Below, piece after piece: positions 21,848-34,178 of a DNA stretch of 64,000 nucleotides. The position numbers and the translations under genes were made by a program. The stretch's first letter is position 1. Every line of letters starts with the position of its first letter. The stretch is taken from positions 33,797 to 97,796 of the forward strand of contig SGPM01000063.1 in assembly GCA_004802725.1 (NCBI GenBank). The letters are read 5' to 3'. This DNA is from Antrodiella citrinella (taxonomy: Eukaryota > Basidiomycota > Agaricomycetes > Polyporales > Steccherinaceae). The notes beneath the pieces are model-generated. The model saw only the letters and a program-made list of their open reading frames with translations. It had not been told where the DNA came from and searched no databases.

Positions 21848-23968
21848 ATGCAGGTCCTCGACTTTGATGATGACTCCGGATACTCTGATGATCTCTTTGT
21901 TGACTCCGACGAGACCTTGTTCGATTTCATAGGCACACCTGCAAAATGGAGCGTCGATCCTGTCAAGTTGGAGGAACTCTCTTCACCAATTTTAAGTGGT
22001 GAAGCCGACAAATTGATGATCTTTGGCGGCCGTGACGATGAAGACGAAGACGCGGGGGAGATAAACGATGAAATGAATGGTGACCAGATGGAAGAGGACG
22101 ACCCAAAGTGAAGTTCATGTCAATTACCTACATTTCCGTACTGACGATGTCCTAGATCCATCGCAATGCAACATATAGAAGACATGACCTTGGACTTCTT
22201 GTCGCAGCTATCTGAAGCAATAGAATGCGCAGGTCCTGAATCCACGAAGAATGTCCAGAGTATATCGTTACGCCTTGCAGACAGGACCAAACTCACCGGA
22301 CCAGATGGGTAAGAGACATTTTCGTCTGATCACCGAAAGGTTTAGCATATACTCACCACAAGTCTCGCTTCCAGGTCATTTGGTACGCGAACGCTCACAT
22401 ATCCGAGAAAGGCTCAGAATAGCAGTAGCTGCAAGCCATTTGGTCTGTATATTCGGTGAAGGAATACCATACGTTGCACTCATTGTTCTCCTAGCTCAAT
22501 TGTTCAGGGTGATGGATCTGATGCATGAAGCATTGTCTGACGACACGCCGACCACAAAACGGTATTGTCGTCGTCGTCCCGTCCCGTCACTGACTAACGA
22601 GTCGTCCTAGCGACATGTATTACAAGGATGTAGCTCTCTTCAAACAACAATCAGTGGTGGACAAGGTTAGTCTTCGACATCCGTATCCCTAGTTGTCTGA
22701 TCCGGAGACTGTCCTGCAGCTTGTCGACGACATTGCTGCGAGTGCAGGAGTATGTCGCTCGGATCTGAATGTGGTACGTGACTGACCTCTCGCTTCAGAA
22801 TTACTCCCTGACCGCATACACCCAACTTCTCCAGCGTGCGTCCGCCAAAGGACTTTTCTGTGGCTCAGCACTAGTGGTACACCTGCGCAGTGGGGGTACA
22901 TTGTACGGAGCCGATAGTGAAGTAGGACCCCCTCCATACAAAATGCCGCCGTTCTTACGTCTGTCCAGGGGACGTTGATACCTGCGTCCGATGAGATTGA
23001 ACGCTTTGAGGTCAACGAAGAATTGCGGTGGGTGCTTGTGGTTGAGAAAGAAGTATGTGAAGAAATCGGTGCATCCAGTTGTCTAGGCATACTCATTCTT
23101 CCATCGCCAGGCGGTTTTCCAGACCCTTGCTCACATGCAAATTACCCGGTTTGGCGACTTTAACGGCCCAGGGATTGTCATCACGGTACGCTCGTGCTGT
23201 CTTGCATGCGCTTAGCACGAGCTGAACATACAGCATTGAAGGGCAAAGGTTATCCTGACGTTGCGACTCGTCAGCTCGTCTGTACACTGGCAGAGAACCT
23301 ACCGGATAGGTGAGTAGACATCCACAGTTTGAACGACTTGGAACTGAGCACATTGTTCCTAGTGTTCCGATACTGGCATTAGTGGACGCGGATCCATACG
23401 GTATTGATATCCTGTCGGTGTATAAATATGGCAGCGTCGCCATGTCTCACGAGTATGAGAGTTTGGCTGCGCCAAGAATCAAATGGATAGGCGTCTTCAG
23501 CAGCGAACTTGCCAGGTAAGCCTTGGCATCATACAGCTCCTGGTAATGATACTCGCGCTGAAGCATAATTCGAAAAGCCTCTCAATCGACAAAGATGACA
23601 TGATTCCAATCACTAAGCGAGACGAACAGAAGGTACGATGTGATCCCTGCATGTATATTTGTTTCGGTCTCTGACCATTGCTCAAGGCTTTGTCGATGCT
23701 CCGACGAACACTGCCTAAGAAATGGAGGTACGATTCAAAGCCCCCGATTCCTATGTGATGTTGCTCACTGTCCTCCCTTGTTTCCAGGCGAGAACTGCAG
23801 CATATGATCTTCACACGTCGTAAAGCAGAAATCGAGATATTGTCCCGTGCTATATACCAGAACGAAACTATGATACCAGTCGAGGATGGCAGCGCGCCTC
23901 AGACTTGCTCTGAGAATAGGCTCGTCAACTTTGTCCATAGAAAGATATGCGTGGCCAACAAGGCCTGA
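21848..23968 (+). CDS. SPO11: Spo11, meiotic DNA double-strand-break protein (Top6A family)
   Basis: Topoisomerase VI A-type subunit that makes the DNA breaks that start meiotic recombination. Fourteen exons give 466 residues: 21848-22107, 22156-22308, 22375-22455, 22508-22561, 22611-22665, 22720-22773, 22835-22921, 22969-23052, 23111-23185, 23242-23309, 23363-23515, 23578-23632, 23687-23727 and 23788-23968. The winged-helix catalytic motif is TKRDMYYKDV, with the attacking tyrosine expected at Tyr187 by analogy. Toprim elements follow: VVEKE (about 272-276), GKGYPDVATR (from 302) and the metal-binding DADPYGIDI (Asp332, Asp334). The C-terminus has KKWRRELQHMIFTRRKAEIEI. The N-terminal ~90 residues are acidic and variable. 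All key residues are present, so the gene looks functional. Confidence 0.95.
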
Positions 23969-24168
23969 GATGTAAGACCGGAAGCGGTATATTATGTCTG
24001 TCACTTTCTATAACAAAATTGGTTGGGGATGTCCATCGCCAAAAGTGAATCAAAACCGCTACTTGCCAACAATGAGACACCATGTCCGACGCAGCACCAC
24101 TATCAAGGACCCCGTTCATTTGCAACTACTGCAGAAGCACGATGATCCACTGAGTCTGGGTTTGGAGC

Positions 24169-25226
24169 CTATCCTCCAAGCCCACGACTCGCTTGCGTGT
24201 GATAATCGTCCGTGGGTGAGTAGCTCGGAGGAGGATCGGAAGGGACACCCCTAGAGAAGGCTGCTGCAACGAGGTCTTCTGAATCCTTCCTGTGATGTGT
24301 TTCCAAGCGTTTCTGATAGAATGCCATCTCCGTCAAGAGGCCGGCTTCCTCAGAGGGTGCGGCATTTGACAAAGGACTGAACATGCTTGATACGCGAGAG
24401 TCTGACGCATCGGACAACATCCCATTCGACAGCGTCGATGCCCTCCAAGTGGAGGGAGGTTGCGAGCTAGACTCTGGTTTCATCGTGCTGTTGCCACCAG
24501 CAGTAAGTGTCTGGATTCCGGTGTCTGGAGGAGGCGAAACGGGAGGTAGTGGCGGCAGCGATCGGTCAAGTGTTTGAGAGCCGTTGTGAGGATTGGGAAG
24601 CGTTGCATCTGAGAAAGATCTGGAGTGATGGAGAGCGGAAGAGCCCAGGTTGGCGTAGGTGACTGGCTGACGATGGCCTCCTGCTCCCGGTGCTTCAGCC
24701 ATTGCGATCATCGGAGATACTTGATATGCACTAGCGGGTTGGATAGTGACTGGTTTGTCCGACGCAAGGTGCATATCTCCGGCTTTGCCATTCGCTTCCA
24801 CGGCTCGCAGCGCAGCTTGCTGCCTCCGCCTCAACCAAACCCATAGGCCTCCTACCAGGAGTATAAGGGCAACTATTCGGACTATCAGCGACACAAAATC
24901 ATGATGGGTGCTTTAGAGCCAACGCACGAATCCCTATCACAATTCCCGCAATCGCAGCCTTGTTAAAGCCTGATGTATGTCCGCTTTCAGTACCATCACC
25001 GCCTTCGGGCGACTCGGAACCAACTTGGGACGGTTGGAGCGTCGGAGTGTTGCTGGATGATTGAGTACGGGACGGCCGAGAGTGATCACTGAAAGAAGAG
25101 GGACAAGTATCGCTGCCGCATGGGTCGGAGTCGTCGCCAGGATCTGCTCTAATATACATACTATGTCAGACCACACCACATACATCAAGCTTGGCTCTGC
25201 ACTCACCGCCGTTGGACTGCCCTCAT
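24169..25226 (-). CDS. Single-pass membrane protein, Ser/Pro-rich, unknown function
   Basis: Exons, in coding order, are 25226-25207, 25148-24928 and 24881-24169, giving 317 residues. A Ser/Thr/Asp-rich N-terminal segment of about 65 residues leads into one hydrophobic segment (KAAIAGIVIGILRIVALILLV and onward) ended by LRRRQQ; the rest is a Pro/Ser-rich tail with PPLPPVSPPP and PPPSYSP motifs, the latter PPxY-like. The basic stop-transfer after the helix suggests the long tail is cytosolic. No cleavable signal peptide is evident, and an in-frame stop lies just upstream of the ATG unless another exon exists. Similar layouts occur in fungal wall sensors, but I do not assign that role. It converges on SPO11 with 200 bp between stops. 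Confidence 0.7.
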
Positions 25227-25749
25227 GGATGGTCAACACAGCGTAAAAGGGTGCCTCCGTCCTTACTTCTATGGTGAGAAATATTGGTTCACGGGTGGGA
25301 AGGGGGGCGAAGTCGAGGCTGGTGTTCTTAAATGCCGCAGCATGGCATTAAGCCACTGTCACTGCTGCCAAGAATATGCATTCCGTCGCTCATGGGGGAA
25401 CGGAAGGCCACAGAGCACTGCCAACACGATGGCCGGTGGGATAGTTCGGCGCAACAGGGATGCCAGGAGGAGAAGAGGTGAGAGATCATGTCCACTTAAA
25501 CGCCGCGCGCAGTAGGATGTACTTGGCAAAACGCGTTCTGCTAAGTCACGCGCTAAAACGCGATCGCGACGCGTCAGTCACGTGCGAGTGCGTCGAACGC
25601 GACGCGTTGACACAGCGGAGTGCGAAACCGTGCAATCTCCGCTCGGCGTTAAAGCTCGTCCCCAGTCTCTTCATCTTTTCTCCAGACCTCCCATCGTCGT
25701 CGACGTCGCCCACAGCGTCCAAGACACACACTCCTCATTGTTGGTCATC
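25227..25749 (+). promoter_or_regulatory. CDC6 upstream region with three MluI cell-cycle boxes
   Basis: Perfect ACGCGT boxes lie at 25531-25536, 25569-25574 and 25602-25607, 143-219 bp before the CDC6 ATG, in a CpG-rich stretch. ACGCGT is the binding site of MBF in yeasts, which turns on replication genes at G1/S. The upstream part of the interval also serves the minus-strand membrane-protein gene. Confidence 0.75.
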
Positions 25750-27815
25750 ATGCAGACTCGTTCACATCGCGGCACCGTGCTGGGAAAGCGCGACGCTCCC
25801 AGCGAGTCGTCGTCGTCCACGACATGCGATTCTTATGACGACGGTGTACAGCTGATGACACCACAATCATCTCCAAATCCAAAGCGTATGAAGACTTCGT
25901 CCACGCTTTGTGAAGGTGACTGGAACAAAGAAAATATACCCCCATTCAAGATCGAGGTTCTCAACTCTTCACCTTCCACAAGGGCCACGAGGTCTTTGCG
26001 GAGAACAAGTACCATATCAGACGCGCATTCGACGCCACGGGCTGGACAATGTGAGTCTCACCGTTCGTCATTAATGCCTTGCAAATTCTTAGTCTATCGT
26101 AGCTCTTCGCAGACATAACTCCATGTCAAGCTTGGACCCACGTACACCAGTCTCGGGTCCTCCACACATCTCCCTCGCTACGCCACCTTCTACTCCTCCA
26201 TCTGCTCTTCTACCCATCAGTGCTAGAGCACGCGCTCTCCTTCGTGCCACTTGCAACAACGCCGGCGGCCTTGCTGGCCGCGCAGATGAAGTTGCCACTG
26301 TCCAGTGCTTTGTTCGGGCGCTCCTCCTCTCGCCGGCAAATGTTGATGGCCCCGAATATTCGGTCCTGTACATCTCGGGATCTCCGGGTACAGGTAAAAC
26401 TGCTCTCGTGAACACAGTGCTCAATTCGATGCAGTCGGACCTGGCTGTCGCTGAGGTCGAGTCCATCGCTGTCAACTGCATGGCTCTGAACAGCGTCGAA
26501 GCTTTGTGGATCCGGCTCGTTGAGGCTCTAGGCGGCTCTTCTAAGACTAAGAAGGTCAAGGAGACGCCGTATAAAACTTTGAGCAGACTTCTGTCCGAGA
26601 GGCAGTCAAAATGGTAAGAGCATTCCTATTTCATCTCGAGAGATGTTGCTGAGTGTCTTCTCCAGCATTATACTTCTCGATGAATTGGATCACATCGCCT
26701 CGTCGGCTCAGTCTCTCACGACGCTCTTCACACTCTTCCATCAGCATTCCCTTTGCATCCGTCTCATTGGCATTGCCAATACCCATACCCTAACCTCATC
26801 ATCGAACTCTACCGTATCCGTGGAATCATTGCGCCACGTTCAAACTTGCCATTTCGCGCCCTATGCTCCTCCACAACTCCTTGACATCCTTCACAAAAGA
26901 TTGTCTCCGCTTTCTGGTGACAGTTCTTTGGAGTCCGTGGACAAGTTCCTCCCTCGAGCCACTTTGATGCTTTTGACAAAGAAGATCGCTGCTCAGACGG
27001 GTGATGTTCGTGCGTTGTTTGAGGTCCTCCGTGGCGCCATCGACATCGCCATGATCTCGGAGACATCGTCCAATCCCATGGCTGCACCTACGCCTGCAGT
27101 TACACCTTCGCATGTTCTTGCTGCGCTGAAGGCATATACACCCGCTGGTACAGCATCCCGAGCCACCCCCTCTACGACTGCCTCGCTGAATAGCGAGTTG
27201 GTTGCCAAGGTTCATAACCTTGGACTGCAAGGTCGCCTTGTCCTCCTCTCGTTGATGCTTGGAAGCCGTCGTGTCGGTCTTGGACTTGCCCTTTCGGGCC
27301 CTACCAATCGCACTCCCTCTACTCCCACGAAAAGGCGGAACAACGCGACTGCCAAGGCGGACAACGCGGTGTGTAATGGTGTAGACATGAACCAGCTCCA
27401 CGTCTACTACACTACCATCCTCTCACGCTCTGACACTGAGGTATTTACACCTGTATCAAGGAGCGAATTCGGCGATCTCGTTGGCGTTCTGGAGACGGTC
27501 GGCCTAGTCTCCATCTCATCTTCTTCGGGTCTTCCTTCCACTCCCACCAAGTCTGGTCGTAAAGGCTTGCAACGAACAACCTCGTTCGGTCCTAGTTCCA
27601 ACACGGGCGGTCAAGTGGTCCGGTTGGCTGAGGGCATTCGATTGGACGAAGTCACTCGAGGGCTTGGAATCGACGCTGACATTGTCGGCGGGGATGTTCG
27701 GTCCCAGGAGGTCAGAGCAATTGCTGACAAGGAGCGAGCGCGCATTGCGAAGGATGCCAGGGTTGTCCCCAGTGTTGCATATTTGACCGTGTTCGAAGGC
27801 GCCATCGAGAATTAA
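25750..27815 (+). CDS. CDC6: Cdc6/Cdc18 replication licensing ATPase
   Basis: AAA+ ATPase that works with ORC to load the MCM helicase. Exons 25750-26050, 26103-26613 and 26666-27815 give 653 residues. The N-terminus is Ser/Thr-rich with SP/TP sites and a basic stretch (NPKRMK). The AAA+ core has Walker A GSPGTGKT (193-200) and Walker B IILLDELD (Asp276, Glu277), then GIANTHT. The C-terminal winged helix region begins after about residue 440. Two TPTK sequences (in STPTKRRNN and STPTKSGRK) match the full CDK site, fitting the known control of this family by CDK phosphorylation. An upstream in-frame ATG at 25582 would lengthen the protein through the MCB region and is less likely. Confidence 0.93.
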
Positions 27816-28123
27816 ACTCGTCATACCTCTCCATCCTCCTCATTGCTATATAAGTATGCTGTTCCTAGCTCATCGCATTCGTCTTCAATCATACCATGCA
27901 TGTCCTCATTCACGTTGTAGTTTTGTATCGTTCCCACTAATGTTGGTTCTCGAGTTCGCTGTCATTTTTCTCGCCTGTTCTCCAGTGCTTCGCGTCATTC
28001 CCCTTGTCAACCCTCATGATTTGTAGGCCTCGTCGCATTATGTCAGTAGATTTGTAGTACACTCCATCGCAATATATCAGGATTTCATGGCTAAATGGTG
28101 GTGCCGCTGCCCAATCCTACATG
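27816..28123. other. Convergent intergenic region
   Basis: Trailer between CDC6 and the MLKL-like gene stops. T-rich with several TGTA and ATAA elements, probably termination signals. No gene seen. Confidence 0.5.
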
Positions 28124-30411
28124 TTACTTGGAGCCTACGTACATACTGAGTTTCACGTATGGGTGTTTCATTGCGATACCCCGAATCTGTGCTAGTTCAA
28201 CGGGATGTGGTAAAGCAAGTATCTCTTGAATACACGATGGCAAAGCGTCTGGCTTGGGGGGCGTAGAGAGAAGTGCAGAAAGAAGAGCGATATGTTTACT
28301 CTGTTCCCTTAGCTCTGCGTCGTCTTCGGATCCTACAATAGAAATGAGTTTGGTAGGAGATACGACCACTGCTGCACGCACCTGTCACACGTGTATTATC
28401 ATCCTCGTAGGAAGGTACATACTTGCTCAAGTCAGAGTTCCGATTGAATGGATGCATGAGGACGACTTACTTGCAAGATAACATTCCTGACCGAATCGGA
28501 CAATGACCATGACCGGACAGCGATAGTGTCATCCACATCTGAAGGCGGTAGACCAACGATTATTCTACCGGAAGGATCGACTCTGTAGCTAGTACTCTGT
28601 GAGAAATGCATAATCAGATAATGCACATATGCCACCAAACCAGTTGCCACACAGACCTCCACGTAGTCTTGAAGTTTGGCATCAGATAATTGTAATTCAG
28701 TTCGCAGGTATGCAGTCACGTCCTAGAAGGGGCTCGTTTGACTGTTTGTATCATAAGTGCGCGAAGGATCTCTTACCATAACATCTGTGTACTGCATGTT
28801 ATCTTAGCATCATTCGTAACTTGACGAAACCAAGTACTTACAAACCGAAGGATTTTCTGAATGCACGTCGCGATGCTCGAATCAACTAGCAGGTTCCTAA
28901 TGTAGGCGCGAAGTGGGATCGTGTCCACTTTGAAAGGTCAAGAAAGATAAAATCTGCCAATATGCAACACTCACCGTCGCCCATGACAACGAAGGGAGTC
29001 GGCGTCCCAGGTGCAGATATGCCCAGTAAGTGAGGTAGATTTGTATGCCTGGAAGTTAACGCACGAGTGAGCTTACCTGCCGCATACAGCATAAAAACTC
29101 TGGCCGCCAAGACGTACTGTATATTGCGTAGGATTCCAACATCTCTCGTCCAACTCTGCATCGAGGTGTTCGAAAAGATGTCCATGAAATCAGATGGAGT
29201 GTCAGCTTACATTTTGTGCACTACCATCATTTGGAGATGCTTCGTATCTCTTCAATAATGCGGGTTGTGTTTTTGAAAGCTGAATTTCCACCGCCCCGGA
29301 GAGCCAACCGTCTTTGATGCGACTACGACCTTTCAGCGTAATGTCGGACTGGTGAAACACACGATACTGAACAAGATTGAGTATCAGGAGACAGTGCAGA
29401 GTACTTGGTACTTACTGCAGGTTTGTCGAGTAAGTCATATTCTGAGTTCTCGGCCGTAGGAGATGGTGACTGAGCGGATGGTACGGATTCAGTCTGCTTG
29501 GGTACATGAGTACGACCGAGAAAGATGGTATGCGTGAACGAACCTCGGACGAAGAATCATAGACCCAATCATTCTCTGGCTGTGTCACGATGGCGTGCGG
29601 CTGGGATAGTACGGTATCATGATCAGTCACTATACTGATATCCTGCTCTTCCTGATTCAAAGAGGTATCTTCGAGTACGCTGAAAGAGGCCTCAGACACA
29701 TCTTCCGGTTCGTCTGTGTACAACAAATTGGATGTCTGTAGCACCTGAGCGTCCGGAGTTCTCTCATCCAGCACCGATGAACCGGACGCTCGGCCGACAG
29801 TATAATGTATGTTCAAAACAGTGAAAATCTAGAACAGTGAGGGTCAGCGACAAGGCCCGGGAGACAAGATGCTCCAGATAAATATCTACCTGAAAAGATC
29901 TTGCAGCGTCGTCTAATTCTGCGTTGTAGTCTGTCAACGCACCGGAAATGGCAGCCTTTCGGAGGATGCGAGAATGCCACTTGTTCTGGGTCTCTTCTAT
30001 GAGACTCTTATGAATCGAGTCCAATGTGCTAGCGAGGCTTAGATCGCACACACCAGTGCGAAGCCAATCTGAACTTACGATTCAAATTTTCGCAGATTCT
30101 TGACAAGTGAAGCTGGCGCCGTATCCCATTGATCGCCCATCTGAAGTTGGATTTCTGTCAGGAGGTCGAGGCATCGCTGGGCAAGACGATAACATTCTGC
30201 TTGGTTTGTCTTCATGCTCTATTAGTAATGAATGTAAGTATTGATTGTACTGTAATTTTCAAAAAGCTACCTGGATGGTTTCAAAAATGAGCAGCAATAT
30301 CGAAGCAGCTGCACAAGCGGGCGGGCACGAGTCACTGATGTCTCTTGCGAGACGAGAGGCTGAAACTGTTGCCTTCAACAGATTCTGCGCAGTCGAGGTA
30401 GTTCGAGACAT
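28124..30411 (-). CDS. MLKL-NTD-like four-helix-bundle protein with kinase-like C-terminal region
   Basis: Exons, in coding order, are 30411-30271, 30218-30079, 30028-29890, 29828-29544, 29496-29416, 29366-29211, 29155-28975, 28927-28842, 28791-28777, 28722-28657, 28596-28471 and 28381-28124, giving 557 residues. Residues 1-140 match the fungal 'MLKL N-terminal domain/adaptor' pattern: LLKATVSASRLARDISDSCPP, a hydrophobic helix, LVKNLRKFESTLDSIHKSLIE and a final helix ending in AARSFQ. An acidic Ser/Thr/Glu linker follows, then a region (about 285-450) with the spacing of the degenerate kinase-like part often paired with it (LTSRHTNLPHLLGISAPGTP). No HRD or DFG motif was seen, so it is not an active kinase. 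In animals and fungi such bundles can permeabilise membranes in regulated cell death; a role here is inference. One exon is only 15 nt. Confidence 0.68.
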
Positions 30412-30732
30412 GTTCAATAACGGTGGTCTGGGTACAAGGTCAGATAGAGGTTGTATGATCCTGGTTATATGTACGAAAGCCTGGTTAGATCGCCATTGGC
30501 ATGACTACCATGACGGCGTGAAAAAGGATATACCCGAGGTTTGAACAGACGTATGTCAACCAGCTGTTTGATGCGAATTCGAATTGTCTCGGAGGTTGTC
30601 CTTTGTTTGTACTTATTTGCATGAGGGGACGCCTGAACACCACACGCCCGGGGCTGGAACACGCGACAACTCGAAAAAGAACGAATACACACTGCATCAG
30701 GGACAGCTCATAACTCCATTTCTGACCTCTGT
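30412..30732. other. Intergenic between two minus-strand genes
   Basis: 321 bp from the stop of the gamma-tubulin complex gene to the ATG of the MLKL-like gene. It must hold the terminator of the first and the promoter of the second. Nothing specific recognised. Confidence 0.45.
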
Positions 30733-33700
30733 TCATTCTGCGGATCTTTTTGATACACGACTTCTCCACCACTCCGCAACATCTATCCGAATCAAGAGAT
30801 CAGCCAAACAATCGCTCACGCGCGATGCTTGTTTCGCGGTAGGTAATTGAGCCTTTGCAAAAGGGCGCCCTGCCATGGTACCTCGTTCCACGAGGGCAGA
30901 AAGCACTTTGACCTACAGCAAGATGAACAAGTGTATGTGGAGAGACGACGAGTCAGGATGAACATACCAAAGTCGTGACTTTGAGGCGAAACTGTTTGAA
31001 CAGCGTTTCGAGAGGAGATACGGCTTGATACTCCTTTGTTTCCCCAGTGGCCACATCACTCATGAGGAGGCCGAACTCGAGGATAACTTCCAAAACACCA
31101 CGCAACAGGTCTCCCACCGGCTTCTGGCCAGACCGCAAGAGGCACGCGCTCAGAATATCATCCATCACGTTGGAGTGGTAATCCGCGAGGGCAAACACGT
31201 CAGGAAATAAACACGCGTTCGTAGAGAAGCCCTCGGAAGGAGGCGAGAGCACGTCGAGGAAGGCATCGAAGTTGCTTCTGATCGCAGTGTCGTAGACATA
31301 GGAACTGAGAGCAGTCACAAATGCGTGTGCGACGAAACGAAATTGGAGAAAGAGTCGGTGGGAAGGTGTAAATGTTGGAAAGAGTGGAGGGTTGCTCCTG
31401 CGAGTCATACGGAACAACGCTCGAACAACATTATCAACTGGGAAGTGAGATAAATGTCAGGATCATCCAGGTATCATGTATGGCTGACTTACCTCGCATC
31501 AACCGTAGATTGAAGGCGAAGATTCGATGGTACTTCGAGAGTATCGTGGGCGTAATCAGGGTAGCCAATGGTTCCGGTGGTTGATACTCCATATACAAGA
31601 AGTCTAACGCTCTGTATTTCGTATGTCAATAACAGGTAGATCGTAGGTTAAGAATGTGGCACTGACTCCATCGCTGAAACGCCAAGATGTCAGTGTATAG
31701 ACAATGCGGGACAGTCGCGACACTCACAGCGAGCTTTGAGCCATTTCGCATCACCGATGGTAGGAAGATCTCGGATAGCAAACCCTAGTCGCCATTCTGC
31801 TTCCTGTAGAATGCGAGCTCGACCGTCAACCTCAAGACCAGCATGATCTACTTCAACAATATGTGACAACCGATACTCCAGGTTGAGCGAGTCAATGATT
31901 ACTGTCCGCAGAAAAAAACTCAGGCTTGCTCCCGCTGGTGGCCACGAGCCGTCCGGAGTAAGCTCTTGCGAGATGCCAATCGACCACGACGACTCAGCCG
32001 GTGAAGCTGTGACTTGATTGGAATGTGAACGGGCCCGCCTTGCACTAGCTGCATATGTGCCGACATGTTCGGCAGTACCAAAGGAGTCGGAGAATAGCGC
32101 TGTCTGCAGTGTCGACTTGAAAGCGTATGACGTGAGGAGTAGGTAGGATCGTAGCAGGCGTAGGTGCAACGGAAAGTATAGATAAGACGTCGGCGAAAGG
32201 AAAAGGTGTACCAGTGCACTAGAAAGTGTCTTGATGTGGTCGGTGAGAGGTCTGAGTACAACGTCTGTGAGGTCGTGTACAGTTGGCGTGAGTGAGGGGA
32301 GTGATGCAGGGAATGAGTCGACGAATGGCTTGTACGCGGACTGGCTAGGCCGCGAGGTGACGGCAGAGGCTGGAGATCCGGGAAGGCCACCAGGCTCGAG
32401 ATCAAACACCTCAAATATCTGCATCTCATCTCGATATGATGAACTTGCTGAGGAGAATGACGAAAACGCGTCTCGTCGCATAGAAGCTACTGCAGGTAGA
32501 GGGGCTTGTTCATCGCAAAATGCAGCCTCGACTTCCTCGCTTGTCCAAAACCAAAATATGGAAGGAAGGAGGGAGGAATTGGTGAACAGGGGGTGATCTG
32601 GCTGAGCGGCACGGAGTAGCACCAAGGATTTCCGAGCACGATTCAGGGTTTGGCCTAGATCCCCAGTGAGGAAGGTGGGAAATGTCTTCTCGTCTCCGAA
32701 AAGATCCAACGAGACGTCCTTAGTCACGTCCTCGTCCTGATCTCCAAGCAAGGTAGAAGAACGGTGATGAGACCGAGTACTCCCAGAATGTGTTAAGTAC
32801 GAAGGGGTCAGCTTTGACGGATAACCGACCCAGGCGCAAATTTCTTCGAAGTACACCTTAGCCGTTACAGTGAAAATATATGCGATCTGTGCGGTGTTGT
32901 TGGTTGTGGACTGCTTCTCGATATGCGTATACAAGTGGTCGTATATGTGAGACAGTAAATCGGTGTCGGACTTCGGTAGTGACCGGAATTGATATGGGGA
33001 AAGAGTGGTCGCCTGACAAGGGATGGTAAGTGATGATCTTGCAGAGTGATACGTCAACACTGACAATACCGCAAAACTCTGCTAGATCGTTCAACCTGGC
33101 CTCGAGGTCAGAATAAGAAGTCCATGTTGCAGTCAGAGCATGAACCGAAGATGCCGCTTCATGTACATGATGCAACAAGCGCGATCCCGCCACGAATGTC
33201 ATGTTGTACGCCAGTATGGATGATATTGAATGGACAAAAGCATGGTAAAGAGGGCTGAGATAGCTGATACCAGACATCAACAACATTGTCAATCATATAA
33301 TTGCAACCCGTGCTTACCCTGAACGCAGATCACTGACGAGAACGTCCAATCGTCGTACCAATGTACCAATCAAGAGAAATCTGCTGATCAGACTACCACG
33401 AGACGTTTGAGGCAGACTTAAGGTTGACCAGCAACATGTACGGACCTTTCACTGACGACTTCGTCGCTTCCAGTTACCACTATGACACCGCGTTGTTTGG
33501 GCAACATATCTCTGAGCACAAAAGTTTGCCCAACAGGGTCCCATATATGCAATGATGACGATACACCTAATATTGTCCAGCGCAGGGCTTCAAATAAGCC
33601 ATCTGGGGTAACGTATTTGCGATATTCGAGAGGGCCTCTAAGTTGTGGGCGTGCACTATCATAAGCAGTCAATACACACGATCCGAAAGCAGAACATACG

Positions 33701-34178
33701 AAGGGAGTAGTGCTACTTACTAGAACATCCCGGCTGCCGCATCGTTTTCCGATTGCTCAGACAAAAACGCCGAGGCTTGAAAAGACCTCGCGTGCCGGGT
33801 GTCTGCAGCATCCCAAGACATGAGAGGAATCTTTTGGACTCATTATAAGACTGGACACGAACGAGGGTGCATGTTACTTACATGTGCAACTGGCCTTGAG
33901 AATGCCCTCCACCATAGATCAGAGAACTGGGGATCCCCAAGCTTCGATACATGGTCAACGTTGTCAGAGAACGTGGGCAATGTATCCTTGTTACTTTGCG
34001 ACGAGATATGAGTCTCTTTCTTCTTGTTCCCCTGCCAGAAGCGTAAGGTATCGAGAATGGGATTCTGAGGCTTGTCCAGGAGGCGCGGTATGAAGTACAA
34101 GGACTCTGTATCAATGGGGGAAATGAGATCCAATGACATATCCAGCACCTCAAGAGGAGGCAGCTGCAAGAATGCCAT
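30733..34178 (-). CDS. Gamma-tubulin complex component (GCP/Spc97-Spc98 family, perhaps GCP5/6 type)
   Basis: Microtubule-nucleation protein at spindle pole bodies. Exons, in coding order, are 34178-33878, 33802-33721, 33655-33446, 33380-33318, 33263-33065, 33012-31728, 31673-31667, 31611-31493, 31437-30968 and 30912-30733, giving 971 residues. GRIP-domain features include PLEYRKYVTPDGLFEALRW, GTLVRRLDVLVSDLR, GYLSPLYHAFVHSI, the conserved stretch LDFLYMEYQPPEPLATLITP, RLFLQFRFVAHAFVTAL, DYHSNVMDDILSACLLRSGQ and the terminal LLIRIDVAEWW. A low-complexity insertion (about 340-480) sits mid-protein. The exact GCP class is uncertain; a profile comparison would decide. One coding exon has only 7 nt, and joining it is needed to recover the conserved LDFLY block. 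It shares a promoter with DBF4. Confidence 0.85.

Noticed and set aside
29049..29076. 28-nt GT-AG interval in the MLKL-like gene
   Set aside because: Too short for an intron here; reading through keeps the frame into RHTNLPHLLGIS when the previous intron uses GTAAGC.
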